38,444 nucleotides of DNA from JBFELO01 sp041552055 (GCA_041552055.1 JBFELO010000030.1:1-38444); one strand, 5' to 3'; positions 8,522 to 16,374 are shown, counted from the stretch's first letter. Notes: generated from the letters alone by a model not told the origin. Translations and numbers: made by a program.

Positions 8522-8981
8522 GCTCGCGGTTCGGGTGAGCGTCCGAATGCCTCAGCTCGGCGATATTCAGGCACTCGAGCTTGCCGAACGGGTGTGTTTC
8601 GAGGACCCGTGGCCCGGACAGTTCTTCGCGTCCGAGCTGTTCGCTCCTGGGAGGTTTCATCGCCTGTTGTCGAATCCGGCCGGGGACCTCGTCGGCTATC
8701 TGTTCTCGGCCTGGCAGTACCTCGATCTCCACGTCCTCAAGATAGCCACGATGCCGCCCTATCGACGGGCGGGTCTGGCCCGTCGTCTGATGGCCCTGGC
8801 CGAGGATCACGTGGTGGCGATGGGCGGAGATTCCGTCACCCTCGAGGTCCGCACCAGCAACGACCCGGCGCTCGCCCTGTACGACGCTCTCGGCTACCGG
8901 CGCGTGGGATGTCGTCGGAATTACTACCCGAACGGTGAAGAAGCCATCGTGATGAGCAAGAATATCCAGCCTCTCGGTTGA
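8514..8981 (+). CDS. rimI: Ribosomal protein S18 alanine N-acetyltransferase RimI
   Basis: The frame is open from upstream inside tsaB, but ATG 8514, overlapping the tsaB stop, gives the normal 155-residue RimI. Visible GNAT features are ERVCFEDPWP near the N-terminus, IATMPPYRRAGLARRLM with the acetyl-CoA loop (R-R-x-G-x-A type), and the RimI-specific end LEVRTSNDPALALYDALGY followed by RRNYYPNGEEAIVM. RimI acetylates the N-terminal alanine of ribosomal protein S18, and in many bacteria its gene sits next to tsaB, as here. The stop at 8979-8981 is followed directly by a repeat element whose left arm begins at 8983. Confidence 0.9.
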   Translation: MAELAVRVSVRMPQLGDIQALELAERVCFEDPWPGQFFASELFAPGRFHRLLSNPAGDLVGYLFSAWQYLDLHVLKIATMPPYRRAGLARRLMALAEDHVVAMGGDSVTLEVRTSNDPALALYDALGYRRVGCRRNYYPNGEEAIVMSKNIQPLG

Positions 8982-8982
8982 A

Positions 8983-9068
8983 CCCGTCTCCGAATCCTCT
9001 CCCCGATTTCAGGGGCGAGCCGGGCACGGATACGGATACGGATACGGAGACGGGAGCACCCCCCGAGT
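8983..9068 (+). repeat. Hexamer-built intergenic repeat element, copy 2 (best inverted repeat)
   Basis: The left arm CCCGTCTCCGAATCC (8983-8997) and right arm GGATACGGAGACGGG (9040-9054) are reverse complements at 14 of 15 positions, separated by 42 bp. The right arm is preceded by further GGATAC units (9026-9040) and followed by GAGCACCCCCCGAGTC (9054-9069). The element fills the spacer between the convergent rimI and fumC genes. It could act as a bidirectional terminator, although there is no T-tract. Confidence 0.8.
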
Positions 9069-9091
9069 CTCGCGCACCGGCAGGAGCCGGA

Positions 9092-10483
9092 CTACTCGCT
9101 CGGGGCGACCATCGACTCCGGTCGCACCAGTGCGTCGAATTGATCTTCGGTGAGAATGCCGAGCTCGACCGCTGCCTGTCTGAGGCTGATCCCGTCTTGA
9201 TACGCCTTCGTGGCGATCGCTGCCGCCCGGTCGTATCCGATGTGCGGGTTGAGGGCGGTCACCAACATCAGGCTGGATTGCACGAGGGCGTCGATGCGAT
9301 CTCGGTCGACCGCGATACCGTGCACACAGTTGTCCGCGAAGCTCCGGCACGCGTCGCCCAACAGTCGGATGGACTGCAGCAGGTTGTAGATCATCATCGG
9401 CTTGAACACGTTGAGCTCGAAATGTCCGCCGGCACCGCCGAAGTTGATGGCGACGTCGTTGCCCATGACCTGGGCGGCGACCATGGTGATCGCCTCGCTC
9501 TGAGTCGGATTGACCTTCCCGGGCATGATCGAAGATCCGGGCTCGTTGGCCGGGAGCGTAATCTCGCCGATACCGCAGCGCGGCCCGGAGGCGAGCAGCC
9601 GGACGTCGTTTCCGATCTTCATGAGCGAGGCGGCGACCGTCTTGAGGGCTCCGGACACGTGGACGACAGCGTCGTGGGCGGCGAGCGCCTCGAACTTGTT
9701 TTCCGCCGTGACGAAGGGCAGGCCGGTGATGTCGGCGATCACGGCTGCGGCGGTGGTCGCGAACTTCGGGTGGGTGTTGAGCCCGGTGCCGACCGCCGTC
9801 CCGCCCAGCGCGAGCTCGAACAGGCCGCCCATCGAGTCCTCGATCCGAACCAGACCTTTCTCGAGCTGGTGACGATAACCGCTGAACTCCTGGCCAACGG
9901 TCAAGGGAACCGCGTCCATGAGATGCGTGCGGCCGATCTTGACGATCGCGGCGAACTCGTCGGCCTTTGTCGCGAGCGCGTCCCTGAGATGGGCGAGGGC
10001 CGGCAGCAGGCGCGACGTCATGAGCTGGGCTGCCGCGATGTGCATGGCGGTGGGAAAGGCGTCGTTCGACGACTGGCCTCGATTGACGTCGTCGTTGGGG
10101 TGTATCGGATTCCTGGACCCGAGCACCCCGCCGGCGATCTCGATGGCCCGATTTGCGACCACCTCGTTGAGATTCATGTTGGTCTGTGTGCCGCTGCCCG
10201 TCTGCCAGACGACCAGGGGAAAGTGGTCGTCGAGGCGGCCGTCGATGACCTCGTCGGCGGCCCTGACGATGAGTTCGACCTTGGCTGCGGGAAGGACGCC
10301 GAGCTCGCCGTTGGCCAACGCAGCAGCCTTCTTGAGGACGCCGAAGGCACGGATCAGCTCGCGGGGCATGAGCTCGTCACCGATCTTGAAATTGGCAAGG
10401 CTGCGCGCTGTCTGTGCACCCCAGTAGCGATCGGCGGGAACCTCCACGGCTCCCATCGAGTCCCGTTCGGTTCGAGTGGTCAC
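9092..10483 (-). CDS. fumC: Class II fumarate hydratase
   Basis: The 463-residue protein is a full-length class II fumarase of the aspartase/fumarase superfamily. The family signature GSSIMPGKVNPTQSEA begins at residue 317, and S318 is the catalytic serine of the mobile loop. Other conserved boxes are TGSGTQTNMNLNEV (95-108), SSNDAFPTAMH (138-148) and GRTHLMDAVPLT with H187 (184-195). It interconverts fumarate and L-malate in the TCA cycle without an iron-sulfur cluster. The start is GTG 10483 with a good ribosome binding site GGGAGGAAG upstream. A two-subunit class I fumarase is encoded about 1.5 kb away on the other strand, so the organism carries both types. Confidence 0.95.
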   Translation of the reverse strand: MTTRTERDSMGAVEVPADRYWGAQTARSLANFKIGDELMPRELIRAFGVLKKAAALANGELGVLPAAKVELIVRAADEVIDGRLDDHFPLVVWQTGSGTQTNMNLNEVVANRAIEIAGGVLGSRNPIHPNDDVNRGQSSNDAFPTAMHIAAAQLMTSRLLPALAHLRDALATKADEFAAIVKIGRTHLMDAVPLTVGQEFSGYRHQLEKGLVRIEDSMGGLFELALGGTAVGTGLNTHPKFATTAAAVIADITGLPFVTAENKFEALAAHDAVVHVSGALKTVAASLMKIGNDVRLLASGPRCGIGEITLPANEPGSSIMPGKVNPTQSEAITMVAAQVMGNDVAINFGGAGGHFELNVFKPMMIYNLLQSIRLLGDACRSFADNCVHGIAVDRDRIDALVQSSLMLVTALNPHIGYDRAAAIATKAYQDGISLRQAAVELGILTEDQFDALVRPESMVAPSE

Positions 10484-10635
10484 TGGCTTCCTCCCGGCTG
10501 ATCAATCACTCCGCAGTCGTCAGGCAGACCGCTGCGGCCTTGTTTGGGTAACGTCGAAGACCCTCGACCCGTTCCCGGTTCGGCCGCTGGCTCACCTGGA
10601 CAGTCAAAGCAACTCGATGACATACTTGGTGTTGC

Positions 10636-11760
10636 ATGAAACGCCTGGGAGAAATTCTCATCGACTGGGGCGCGATCGCCGTGTCGGAGCTGCACACCGG
10701 CCTCGAGGCGTGCCGGCGTTCCGGCGGCCGTCTCGGAACCCAGTTGCTCAAATTCGGGTTCGTCAACGAGCAGACCCTGCTGGACGCCCTGGCAGAGCAG
10801 TACGGCGTGCCGTCGGTCACGAGCCGGATGCTCTCCAAAGCCCCGAAGGACCTACGAACATCGCTGCCGCCGGCGCTCGCTCGACGGCTTCAGGCACTTC
10901 CCTTCGGCAGGACCGGGACAGCCGTGCGGGTCGCGATGGCGAATCCCCGAGATCCTGCCAAGGTCGAGGAGATATCCCAGATCGTTGGATCTGCGGTCGA
11001 GCCCTATGTCGCGACGGAGAACGCGATTCTCGCGGCCATAGCCGAGCTCGGCCGGGAGATCGTCGCCGACGAACGAGCATCGGCCCCGAAGGAGACGACG
11101 ACGGAGCCGTTGGCTGCCGACTGGGAGCAACTCTGGTCGCCACCCCGACTCGAGCCCGGGCAGTTGTTGCGGGCGACCGGTCGTCGCACGTTGCCCGAGG
11201 GGCAGCTCTCCGTTGCGACCTTCCCCGGGCTGTCGCCGGTGGTGGAAGGGGAGTCGTTCGAGCCCGACCGCGAGATCGACAGCGACACCTTTCGACGACG
11301 TCTGGCAGAGGTGCGCCATCGCGACGAGGTGGGCTCGTTACTGCTCCGGTTTGCCGCCAACTACTTCGGCCGGGTGTGCCTGTTCGCCGTGTACCGCGGC
11401 GTCGTGATCGGCTGGATGGCTCGCGGGCACGGCGTTGCGGTGGACGACATTCAGTCCTTCTCGACGCCGCTCGATACGCCTTCGCTCTTCAGGGATCTGT
11501 CAACCGGTTCCGACCGCTACATCGGCTCGATCCCCACCGGTGCCGAGAACGACAACCTGATGCGGGTTATGGGAGATCCGAAACCGGCCGCGGTGCTCAT
11601 GCTTCCGATTCGCGTCAAGGACCACACCGTGGCGTACCTGCTCGGGGACAACCTCGCCGAGGAGACGGTCGCCGTGCCGGCGGACGACCTGGTCAATGCC
11701 GCGCAGAAGGCCGCCGCGGCGTTCGAAACACTGATCATCAGGAAGAAGATTCTGGCCTGA
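10636..11760 (+). CDS. Stand-alone MshEN (GspE N-terminal) domain protein with C-terminal GAF-like region
   Basis: The 374-residue protein begins with two tandem MshEN motifs. The first is R3-LG-x6-G12-x6-L19-x3-L23 and the second R32-LG-x6-G41-x6-L48-x3-L52-x2-Q55. This domain, found at the N-terminus of the GspE/PilB/MshE secretion ATPases, binds cyclic di-GMP in characterized members. There is no Walker A/B ATPase domain. Residues from about 225 to the end look like a GAF-type sensor domain (LLRFAANYFGRVCLFAVYRG, later PAAVLMLPIRVKDHTVAYLLGDN). The protein may thus be a c-di-GMP receptor or regulator. Three pseudopilin genes lie 2 kb downstream in the same direction. The start ATG 10636 places the MshEN motif at the very N-terminus, as usual. 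The function is inferred from domains only. Confidence 0.78.
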   Translation: MKRLGEILIDWGAIAVSELHTGLEACRRSGGRLGTQLLKFGFVNEQTLLDALAEQYGVPSVTSRMLSKAPKDLRTSLPPALARRLQALPFGRTGTAVRVAMANPRDPAKVEEISQIVGSAVEPYVATENAILAAIAELGREIVADERASAPKETTTEPLAADWEQLWSPPRLEPGQLLRATGRRTLPEGQLSVATFPGLSPVVEGESFEPDREIDSDTFRRRLAEVRHRDEVGSLLLRFAANYFGRVCLFAVYRGVVIGWMARGHGVAVDDIQSFSTPLDTPSLFRDLSTGSDRYIGSIPTGAENDNLMRVMGDPKPAAVLMLPIRVKDHTVAYLLGDNLAEETVAVPADDLVNAAQKAAAAFETLIIRKKILA

Positions 11761-11827
11761 CCAGTGGCCCAGCACACGCGGGTTGATCGGGCGGGACAGT
11801 CTACCCCGACAGTGCCTTCGCGAAACC

Positions 11828-11928
11828 CCGTCTCCGCATCCGTCTCCGTGTCCGATGCAAACCCTCAATCCGAGTGAAATCCGGGAGACGGATACGGTAC
11901 AGGGTACGGGCACTCCCCCCGAGTCAAG
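11828..11928 (+). repeat. Hexamer-built intergenic repeat element, copy 3
   Basis: The left arm CCGCATCCGTCTCC (11834-11847) pairs with the right arm GGAGACGGATACGG (11884-11897) at 13 of 14 positions. The tail is TACGGGCACTCCCCCCGAGT at 11905-11924, in which ACTC and GAGT form a short secondary hairpin. It lies in the 271-bp spacer after the MshEN gene and before the class I fumarase. The rest of that spacer holds the TATAAT promoter box near 12003. Confidence 0.8.
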
Positions 11929-12002
11929 TGAACGGACCGGGTCTGCACTTGTGAAGCTCGGAACGAGATGCGTCGGCGCTGTGCTTTCGGCCAGGGCGAC
12001 GC

Positions 12003-12008
12003 TATAAT
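12003..12008 (+). promoter_or_regulatory. Candidate -10 box (TATAAT) for the class I fumarase operon
   Basis: A perfect consensus TATAAT lies 11 bp before an ATG at 12020 and 23 bp before the ATG at 12032. No convincing -35 is seen. A start of transcription near 12015 would leave about 17 nt of leader before ATG 12032, which carries GGAGGT at 12024-12029. This supports the 12032 start for the fumarase alpha subunit. Confidence 0.6.
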
Positions 12009-12031
12009 CCCAGCGGTCGATGGAGGTGCGG

Positions 12032-12916
12032 ATGGCCGACACACCCAATTACGTCGAGACCTTTGTGGAGTTGATCCGGCGGGCCTCCACCCAACTCCCT
12101 GACGACGTCCGGACGGCACTCAGCGACGGTCGCGGTCAGGAGTTGCAGGGCAGCCTGGCTGAACGGGCTCTGGACACGATCCTGAACAACGTCGAGCTGG
12201 CCGAGGGGGGTTCTGCGCCGATCTGTCAGGACACCGGGACCCCTGTGGTCTGGATTCACCATCCGGTGGGCGTCTCCACCCGGGAGATCGGGGTGGCGTT
12301 CGAGGAGGCCGTCCAGAAGGCAACCCGGAAGACGTACCTGCGACCCAACGCGGTCGACACGCTGACCGGCAGGAACACCGGCACGGGTGCCGGCCGGGGG
12401 ATCCCGTTTCTTCACTTCGACGAGTGGGATGCGGATCGAATCGAGGTGAGAATGCTGCTGAAGGGCGGCGGCAGCGAAAACGTGGGCGCGCAGTACAAAT
12501 TGCCGGACGGTCGGTTGAAGGCGGGTCGAGACCTGGAGGGCGTGCGACGGGTCGTGCTCGACGCTGTCGTCGAGGCTCAGGGGAAGGGCTGCGCGCCCGG
12601 CGTGCTGGGTGTGTGTGTCGGCGGCGACCGTGTCTCGGCCTTTGCCGAGTCCAAACGCCAACTCCTGCGCCCGCTCCGCGACACGAACCCGGCAGCGGAG
12701 ATCGCGGAACTGGAGCGGCGGATTTACGACGAGGCCAACGGGCTCGGAATCGGCCCGATGGGCTTCGGGGGCGCGACAACTCTTCTCGGAGTCAAGATCG
12801 GTGTGCTCGATCGGCTGCCGGCGTGTTACTTCGTGACTGTGAGCTACATGTGCTGGGCGGATCGTAAGGCCGCGGTGAGCATCGATCGGGGAGGCCAGGT
12901 GAGATGGTTGAACTGA
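12032..12916 (+). CDS. Class I fumarate hydratase, alpha (N-terminal) subunit
   Basis: With the ATG at 12032 this is a 294-residue protein of the iron-sulfur fumarase/tartrate dehydratase alpha family. The box PICQDTGTP (C65 of the start chosen) supplies one cluster cysteine, and GCAPGVLGVCVGGDR supplies further Cys of the [4Fe-4S] site. GGGSENVGAQYKLPD is also typical. The alpha and beta subunits together hydrate fumarate to malate (or act on tartrate); the cluster is oxygen-sensitive in known class I enzymes. An upstream in-frame ATG at 12020 exists, but GGAGGT spaced before 12032 decides for the latter. It overlaps the beta gene by 13 bp, showing a two-gene operon. L-tartrate dehydratase remains a possible alternative. 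Confidence 0.88.
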   Translation: MADTPNYVETFVELIRRASTQLPDDVRTALSDGRGQELQGSLAERALDTILNNVELAEGGSAPICQDTGTPVVWIHHPVGVSTREIGVAFEEAVQKATRKTYLRPNAVDTLTGRNTGTGAGRGIPFLHFDEWDADRIEVRMLLKGGGSENVGAQYKLPDGRLKAGRDLEGVRRVVLDAVVEAQGKGCAPGVLGVCVGGDRVSAFAESKRQLLRPLRDTNPAAEIAELERRIYDEANGLGIGPMGFGGATTLLGVKIGVLDRLPACYFVTVSYMCWADRKAAVSIDRGGQVRWLN

Positions 12917-13491
12917 CGCTTCCAGTCGGCGAGGACAGGGTACGAGAGCTCTGCGTGGGCGATTTCGTCGAGCTCACAGGCCACATGATTACGGGACGGG
13001 ACGCGGCGCACAAATGGCTGGTGGAGGAGTATCGCGAGGAGGTCGCACCCTACCTCGAGAACACCGTGATCTACCACTGCGGCCCGGTCGTAAGCCAGCA
13101 TCCCGACGGCCGCTACGACTTTGTCGCCGCCGGGCCCACGACCTCGATCCGGGAAGAGCCGTACCAGAGCGATGTGATCTGCCGGTACGGTCTTCGGGGC
13201 GTGATCGGCAAGGGGGGTATGGGACCCAAGACCCTCGACGGGCTCGGCCGTTGCGGGGCGGTTTACCTGCACGCGGTCGGCGGAGCGGCTCAGGTATTGG
13301 CGAACGCCATACCGCGCGTCGAAAAGGTTTTCATGCTCGAGGAGTTCGGGGTGCCTGAGGCACTCTGGGTCATACAGGTGGAGCGGTTCCCGGTTGTCGT
13401 GAGCATGGACTCGCACGGTGGCTCCCTCCACGAAGAAGTGGAGGGTGCCTCGCGGCAACGTCTTGCGCAGTTGTTGGGGCTCGCTGGGTAG
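12904..13491 (+). CDS. Class I fumarate hydratase, beta (C-terminal) subunit
   Basis: The 195-residue protein matches the C-terminal fumarase domain family. Conserved features include TGHMITGRDAAHKWLVE (residues 25-41) with the substrate-binding GRDAAH, YHCGPVV, AGPTTSIREEPY and GKGGMGPKT. It forms the mobile substrate-binding part of the class I enzyme and works only with the alpha subunit encoded just upstream (13-bp overlap). The CGPVV segment and the RE dyad support fumarase or tartrate dehydratase beta. The stop is followed within about 20 bp by repeat element copy 4. Confidence 0.88.
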   Translation: MVELTLPVGEDRVRELCVGDFVELTGHMITGRDAAHKWLVEEYREEVAPYLENTVIYHCGPVVSQHPDGRYDFVAAGPTTSIREEPYQSDVICRYGLRGVIGKGGMGPKTLDGLGRCGAVYLHAVGGAAQVLANAIPRVEKVFMLEEFGVPEALWVIQVERFPVVVSMDSHGGSLHEEVEGASRQRLAQLLGLAG

Positions 13492-13512
13492 ACAGAGCCA
13501 GTCCCGTTCGTC

Positions 13513-13650
13513 GAGTCAGTTGTCTGCTTTCCAATGACCTTTGGGGAGTGCCCGTATACGTGTCCGTGCCCGATAGGATCGTTGAAGACTCATCGCTGGT
13601 CGATCGGATACGGAGACGGGGACGGATACGGAGACGGGGACGGGGACGGT
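13513..13650 (+). repeat. Hexamer-built intergenic repeat element, copy 4
   Basis: It starts with GAGTCAG at 13513-13519. The left part GGGGAGTGCCCGTATACG (13544-13561) is the reverse complement of the conserved ACGGGCACTCCC tail, followed by GTGTCCGTGCCC. The right part at 13606-13650 is seven hexamer-like units (GGATAC, GGAGAC, GGGGAC). The element fills the spacer between the class I fumarase beta gene and the first pseudopilin gene, ending 5 bp before the ATG at 13656. Confidence 0.75.
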
Positions 13651-13655
13651 TTAGC

Positions 13656-14063
13656 ATGTCCCACATGACCGGCCGCCGAGATCCCATGCGTCGCCCCGCC
13701 GCCGGCTTCAGCCTGTTGGAGGCGGTGGCTGCCCTCGCGATCGTCGGCATGGCGCTGGTCGTTGCTGCCCACACCATGAGCGCGTACGCGGTGACCATCC
13801 AGCGTTCCGAGGTGCGTCAGCGATTGTTGTGGGCCGCCGAGAACGCGGTCGAAAGCGTCCGCGGCGGGGAGATCCCGCTCGCCACGGGAAGAGTGGAGCT
13901 CGACCGCGACCTGGGCCCCCCTGACAGTTCCGGCGTGTACCTGTTCCTCGAGGTGCGACAGTGCGATCAACCGGGGTTGTTCAACGTCGAGGTTCGGGCG
14001 TGGACTCGGCTTCCTGCGCGTCGAGAGGAGGTCGAACTGTCGACCATGGTGTGGAGACCATGA
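13656..14063 (+). CDS. Type IV pilin-like/pseudopilin protein (GspI/PilV-like)
   Basis: The open frame reaches 13548, but its first 36 codons are repeat sequence, so the gene starts at ATG 13656, 13665 or 13686. From 13656 it has 135 residues. A prepilin peptidase site, AAG-FSLLEAVAAL, is followed by the hydrophobic N-terminal helix (AIVGMALVVAAHTMSAYAV), and Glu at +5 is present. The rest is a small polar domain. It resembles the minor pseudopilins GspI/PilV of type II secretion or type IV pilus systems. The stop overlaps the next pseudopilin start (ATGA). No secretin, ATPase or platform gene is in the window, so partners are elsewhere. Confidence 0.75.
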   Translation: MSHMTGRRDPMRRPAAGFSLLEAVAALAIVGMALVVAAHTMSAYAVTIQRSEVRQRLLWAAENAVESVRGGEIPLATGRVELDRDLGPPDSSGVYLFLEVRQCDQPGLFNVEVRAWTRLPARREEVELSTMVWRP

Positions 14064-14578
14064 CCGGCGACAGGGGATATAGCACCCTCGAGCTGCTGAC
14101 CGCGCTCGCGCTGACGAGCGTGGTCGTCTTGGCGGCCGCGCAGCTCGTCGGTGAGGCGGTGCAGATCGTCGATGGTACGGGACGGGCGATGCGGAGCCCG
14201 ACGGTCACCCTCGCAATGGCGACGATGCGCCGCGACGTTCAGGATGCGGCCGGTGCCTCGGCGCCGACGGTGCCAGGCTGGTCCGAAGGGACCCTCGAGC
14301 TGCTCTTCTGGGACGGTCGTCGGGTTCGCCTCTTCCTGGAGGGCGACGCGATCGTGCGTGAGGGGCTTGACGCGCTGGGGCAATCGGCGGGCCGCAGGGT
14401 GCTCGTGCGGGGCATCACGTCGTGGTGGTGGCGTACCCCGACCCCTTGGACGGTCGACCTCAGGATGACCGCGATGGTGGCTCCTGATCCGGTCCCGGCG
14501 CGGCGAGCCGCCGTCCTGAGGCGGACCGAGACGCGAAGGTTCGTGATGCGTGGGTCACCCGGTGGGAGGACATGGTGA
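14060..14578 (+). CDS. Prepilin-type N-methylation domain protein (GspJ/PilW-like)
   Basis: ATG 14060 overlaps the previous stop and gives a 172-residue protein with a very short leader, MTGDRG, then YSTLELLTALALTSVVVL. This is a prepilin peptidase site with Glu+5 and a hydrophobic helix. The remainder (residues 45-172) resembles the GspJ/PilW minor pseudopilin class in size, including a segment LELLFWDGRRVRLFL. Longer upstream starts in this frame run antiparallel to no known domain and are ignored. The gene is translationally coupled on both sides (4-bp and 7-bp overlaps), so the three pseudopilins are surely one operon. Confidence 0.75.
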   Translation: MTGDRGYSTLELLTALALTSVVVLAAAQLVGEAVQIVDGTGRAMRSPTVTLAMATMRRDVQDAAGASAPTVPGWSEGTLELLFWDGRRVRLFLEGDAIVREGLDALGQSAGRRVLVRGITSWWWRTPTPWTVDLRMTAMVAPDPVPARRAAVLRRTETRRFVMRGSPGGRTW

Positions 14579-14973
14579 AGGCGAAGCGAGAGTCGGGAGT
14601 CGCCCTGCTGTGGGCACTACTGGCAACCACCGCCGTCGCCGGGTCGGTGTTGTTGGTGGCCGGCGTCGTGGCGTCTCGGCAGCCTTCGAGTCGATACGAC
14701 TACCGGAACGTAGTCCTGACCGCGCTGTCGGATGCGGCAATGGCAGAGACCCTTGCAGGGCTTGACGCCGACCCGGCGTTCTCCGGGATCGACGAGCGCC
14801 CCTTCGGTGCGGGGAGAATCTCCAGCTCGGTCGCCACGACGCCGTTCGGGCTCCGGCTGGTGACGGCGGTCGGCGAGTATCAGGGTTGGCGGTTGGTCGT
14901 GCGAGTGGAGGTCGCGATGGAGCCGGGGCCGCGGGTCGTCAAGATCGAGCGTCGCCGGGCCCTCCAGTCATGA
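14572..14973 (+). CDS. Short GspK/PilX-like membrane-anchored protein
   Basis: This 133-residue product starts at ATG 14572 (7-bp overlap with the preceding gene) or GTG 14575. The N-terminus SGVALLWALLATTAVAGSVL plus VAGVVAS forms a pilin-like hydrophobic helix after a short basic leader (KAKRE). It resembles the 'RGVALL' start of GspK/PilX, but there is no Glu at +5 as in canonical pilins. GspK is usually about 300 residues, so this is a much shortened relative or a different component. The 3' end overlaps the convergent gene at 14968 by 6 bp. The role is inferred from position behind two pseudopilins. Confidence 0.6.
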   Translation: MVKAKRESGVALLWALLATTAVAGSVLLVAGVVASRQPSSRYDYRNVVLTALSDAAMAETLAGLDADPAFSGIDERPFGAGRISSSVATTPFGLRLVTAVGEYQGWRLVVRVEVAMEPGPRVVKIERRRALQS

Positions 14974-16371
14974 GCGGCCCACCTGTGACGACGATACAGG
15001 TACCCAAATACCGTGGCTGATCAGACCTTCGAGCTCCCGTGCGGAACGATCGATGTGCTCGGCCAGGACGTCCGTCGAGACCACGTGGATGTCGCGGCCT
15101 TCACCGTCGATGATGGCGTATCGCAACGTCGTGTGGCCTTCCTCGTCGTCGATTCTCGATGCGAGAACGTGGTGCGGGCCCAGCACGAGGGTGTCGACAT
15201 CGCCGCCAGCATGGGCAACGCAACGTTCCCGTGCAGCCGCGGCCGACTCGAACGGCCGCATCGGCCACGCTCGGACGTCGGCTCGCAGGCCGGCGCGGTG
15301 CACCCACTGCGACCGCAGCGTGCCGTCGGACGGTGCTCGGTCGGCCGGCGGCGCCGCACCATATCCGCTCCACTCGCCGTCGTTGACGATAAAGTCGAGG
15401 TCCCAGCTGATGTCGCTGTCGATCTGACCGGCCAGCCCCAGTGGAAGCAGCAGTGCTGCCACCGACAGCGCGGCGGCGAGACCGGCGAACCATCGCCACC
15501 GGCGCTCTGTAGCCGGTTTGACCAAATCCGCGCGTGCCGCCAGACGTCGGGCCACCGCCGTCCCCTGTATTTTGACGACGAAGATCAAGACCAAACCTGC
15601 CACGACGGGCGTCACGACCTCCGCCGGCGAGCGTGCCGCGAGGATCCGTGACACCAGCCAGCCGAAACCGGCAAGCTCCGCGCCCAGCCGCAGCGTGGCC
15701 GTCGCCCAGTGTCCGGTGTATCCGTGACCGGCCCCCGGGAAGGCCATCGCCAGCACACCGGCGAGACGTGATGATCGGACGCGCCGGCCGCATCGAACAC
15801 AGCTGGTGCGTGGGGCGCGCACTGGCACACCGCAGTCGCTGCAAAGTCTGATCGGGACCGACAATCCCTGGGACGGTTGATACGTGGATACGGCGAGATC
15901 GACCTGCTGCCGAAGGGCGCCTTCCAGTCCGGCGTCGAGCATCTCCCTGAGTCTCCAGCGGTGACTCGTCTCCCGCCACGTGGCAACCTCCAGCTTGCGC
16001 GTTTTCGAGTCGAAGCCCGGGATCCGGTCCCACGGGAACGAGCGGACCCGGCCGCGGGCGCGTCGAGCGCAGCTCGAGAGTCCCACCTCGATGAGCCTGC
16101 GGTCCGTGAACAGCAGCGCCACCCGGCGCCACAACGGCCAGCCGAATCCCAGCGTCGCCCGCGTGAGGAAGTCACTGTCCTCGATCGCCTCGGTGAACCA
16201 GAGCACCTTCTCCTCGTGTTCCAGGACGGTGGGCAGGCGATCCACGAGGGCCCTGGCGATGCGGTGGTGGTACCGGGTGTGGGTGTGATCGATCCGAAGA
16301 CGATCAAACGACCACCGGACCGGATCGGTGTGGCCGGCGATACTGTCGTGATGCGTATCCGCTGTCGTCAT
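14968..16371 (-). CDS. Membrane protein with PH-like region and zinc ribbon, function unknown
   Basis: I do not recognize this 467-residue protein as a named family. Residues about 50-160 (VLEHEEKVLWFTEAI, later RRVALLFTDRRLIEVGL, then FPWDRIPGFDS) look like a bacterial PH-type domain. A zinc ribbon follows (CSDCGVP and SCVRCGRR; two CxxC knuckles). Then come hydrophobic segments starting with AMAFPGAGHGYTGHWATATL and others near residues 235-280 and 310-330. The C-terminal about 130 residues appear soluble and extracytoplasmic. The order PH-like, zinc ribbon, membrane suggests an envelope-associated adaptor. It lies 3 bp behind the gene starting at 17721, so the two probably work together. 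Confidence 0.5.
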   Translation of the reverse strand: MTTADTHHDSIAGHTDPVRWSFDRLRIDHTHTRYHHRIARALVDRLPTVLEHEEKVLWFTEAIEDSDFLTRATLGFGWPLWRRVALLFTDRRLIEVGLSSCARRARGRVRSFPWDRIPGFDSKTRKLEVATWRETSHRWRLREMLDAGLEGALRQQVDLAVSTYQPSQGLSVPIRLCSDCGVPVRAPRTSCVRCGRRVRSSRLAGVLAMAFPGAGHGYTGHWATATLRLGAELAGFGWLVSRILAARSPAEVVTPVVAGLVLIFVVKIQGTAVARRLAARADLVKPATERRWRWFAGLAAALSVAALLLPLGLAGQIDSDISWDLDFIVNDGEWSGYGAAPPADRAPSDGTLRSQWVHRAGLRADVRAWPMRPFESAAAARERCVAHAGGDVDTLVLGPHHVLASRIDDEEGHTTLRYAIIDGEGRDIHVVSTDVLAEHIDRSARELEGLISHGIWVPVSSSQVGRS

Positions 16372-16374
16372 GGT

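Noticed and set aside
7756..9068. Hexamer runs as a possible CRISPR or coding tandem repeat
   Set aside because: Units are 6 bp, degenerate and continuous without spacers, and translations (Asp-Thr or Arg-Ile runs) are repeat artefacts that break at gene borders.
13548..13655. N-terminal extension of the first pseudopilin (36 residues)
   Set aside because: The extension encodes the repeat element itself (Arg-rich); the prepilin leader and helix only begin after 13656.
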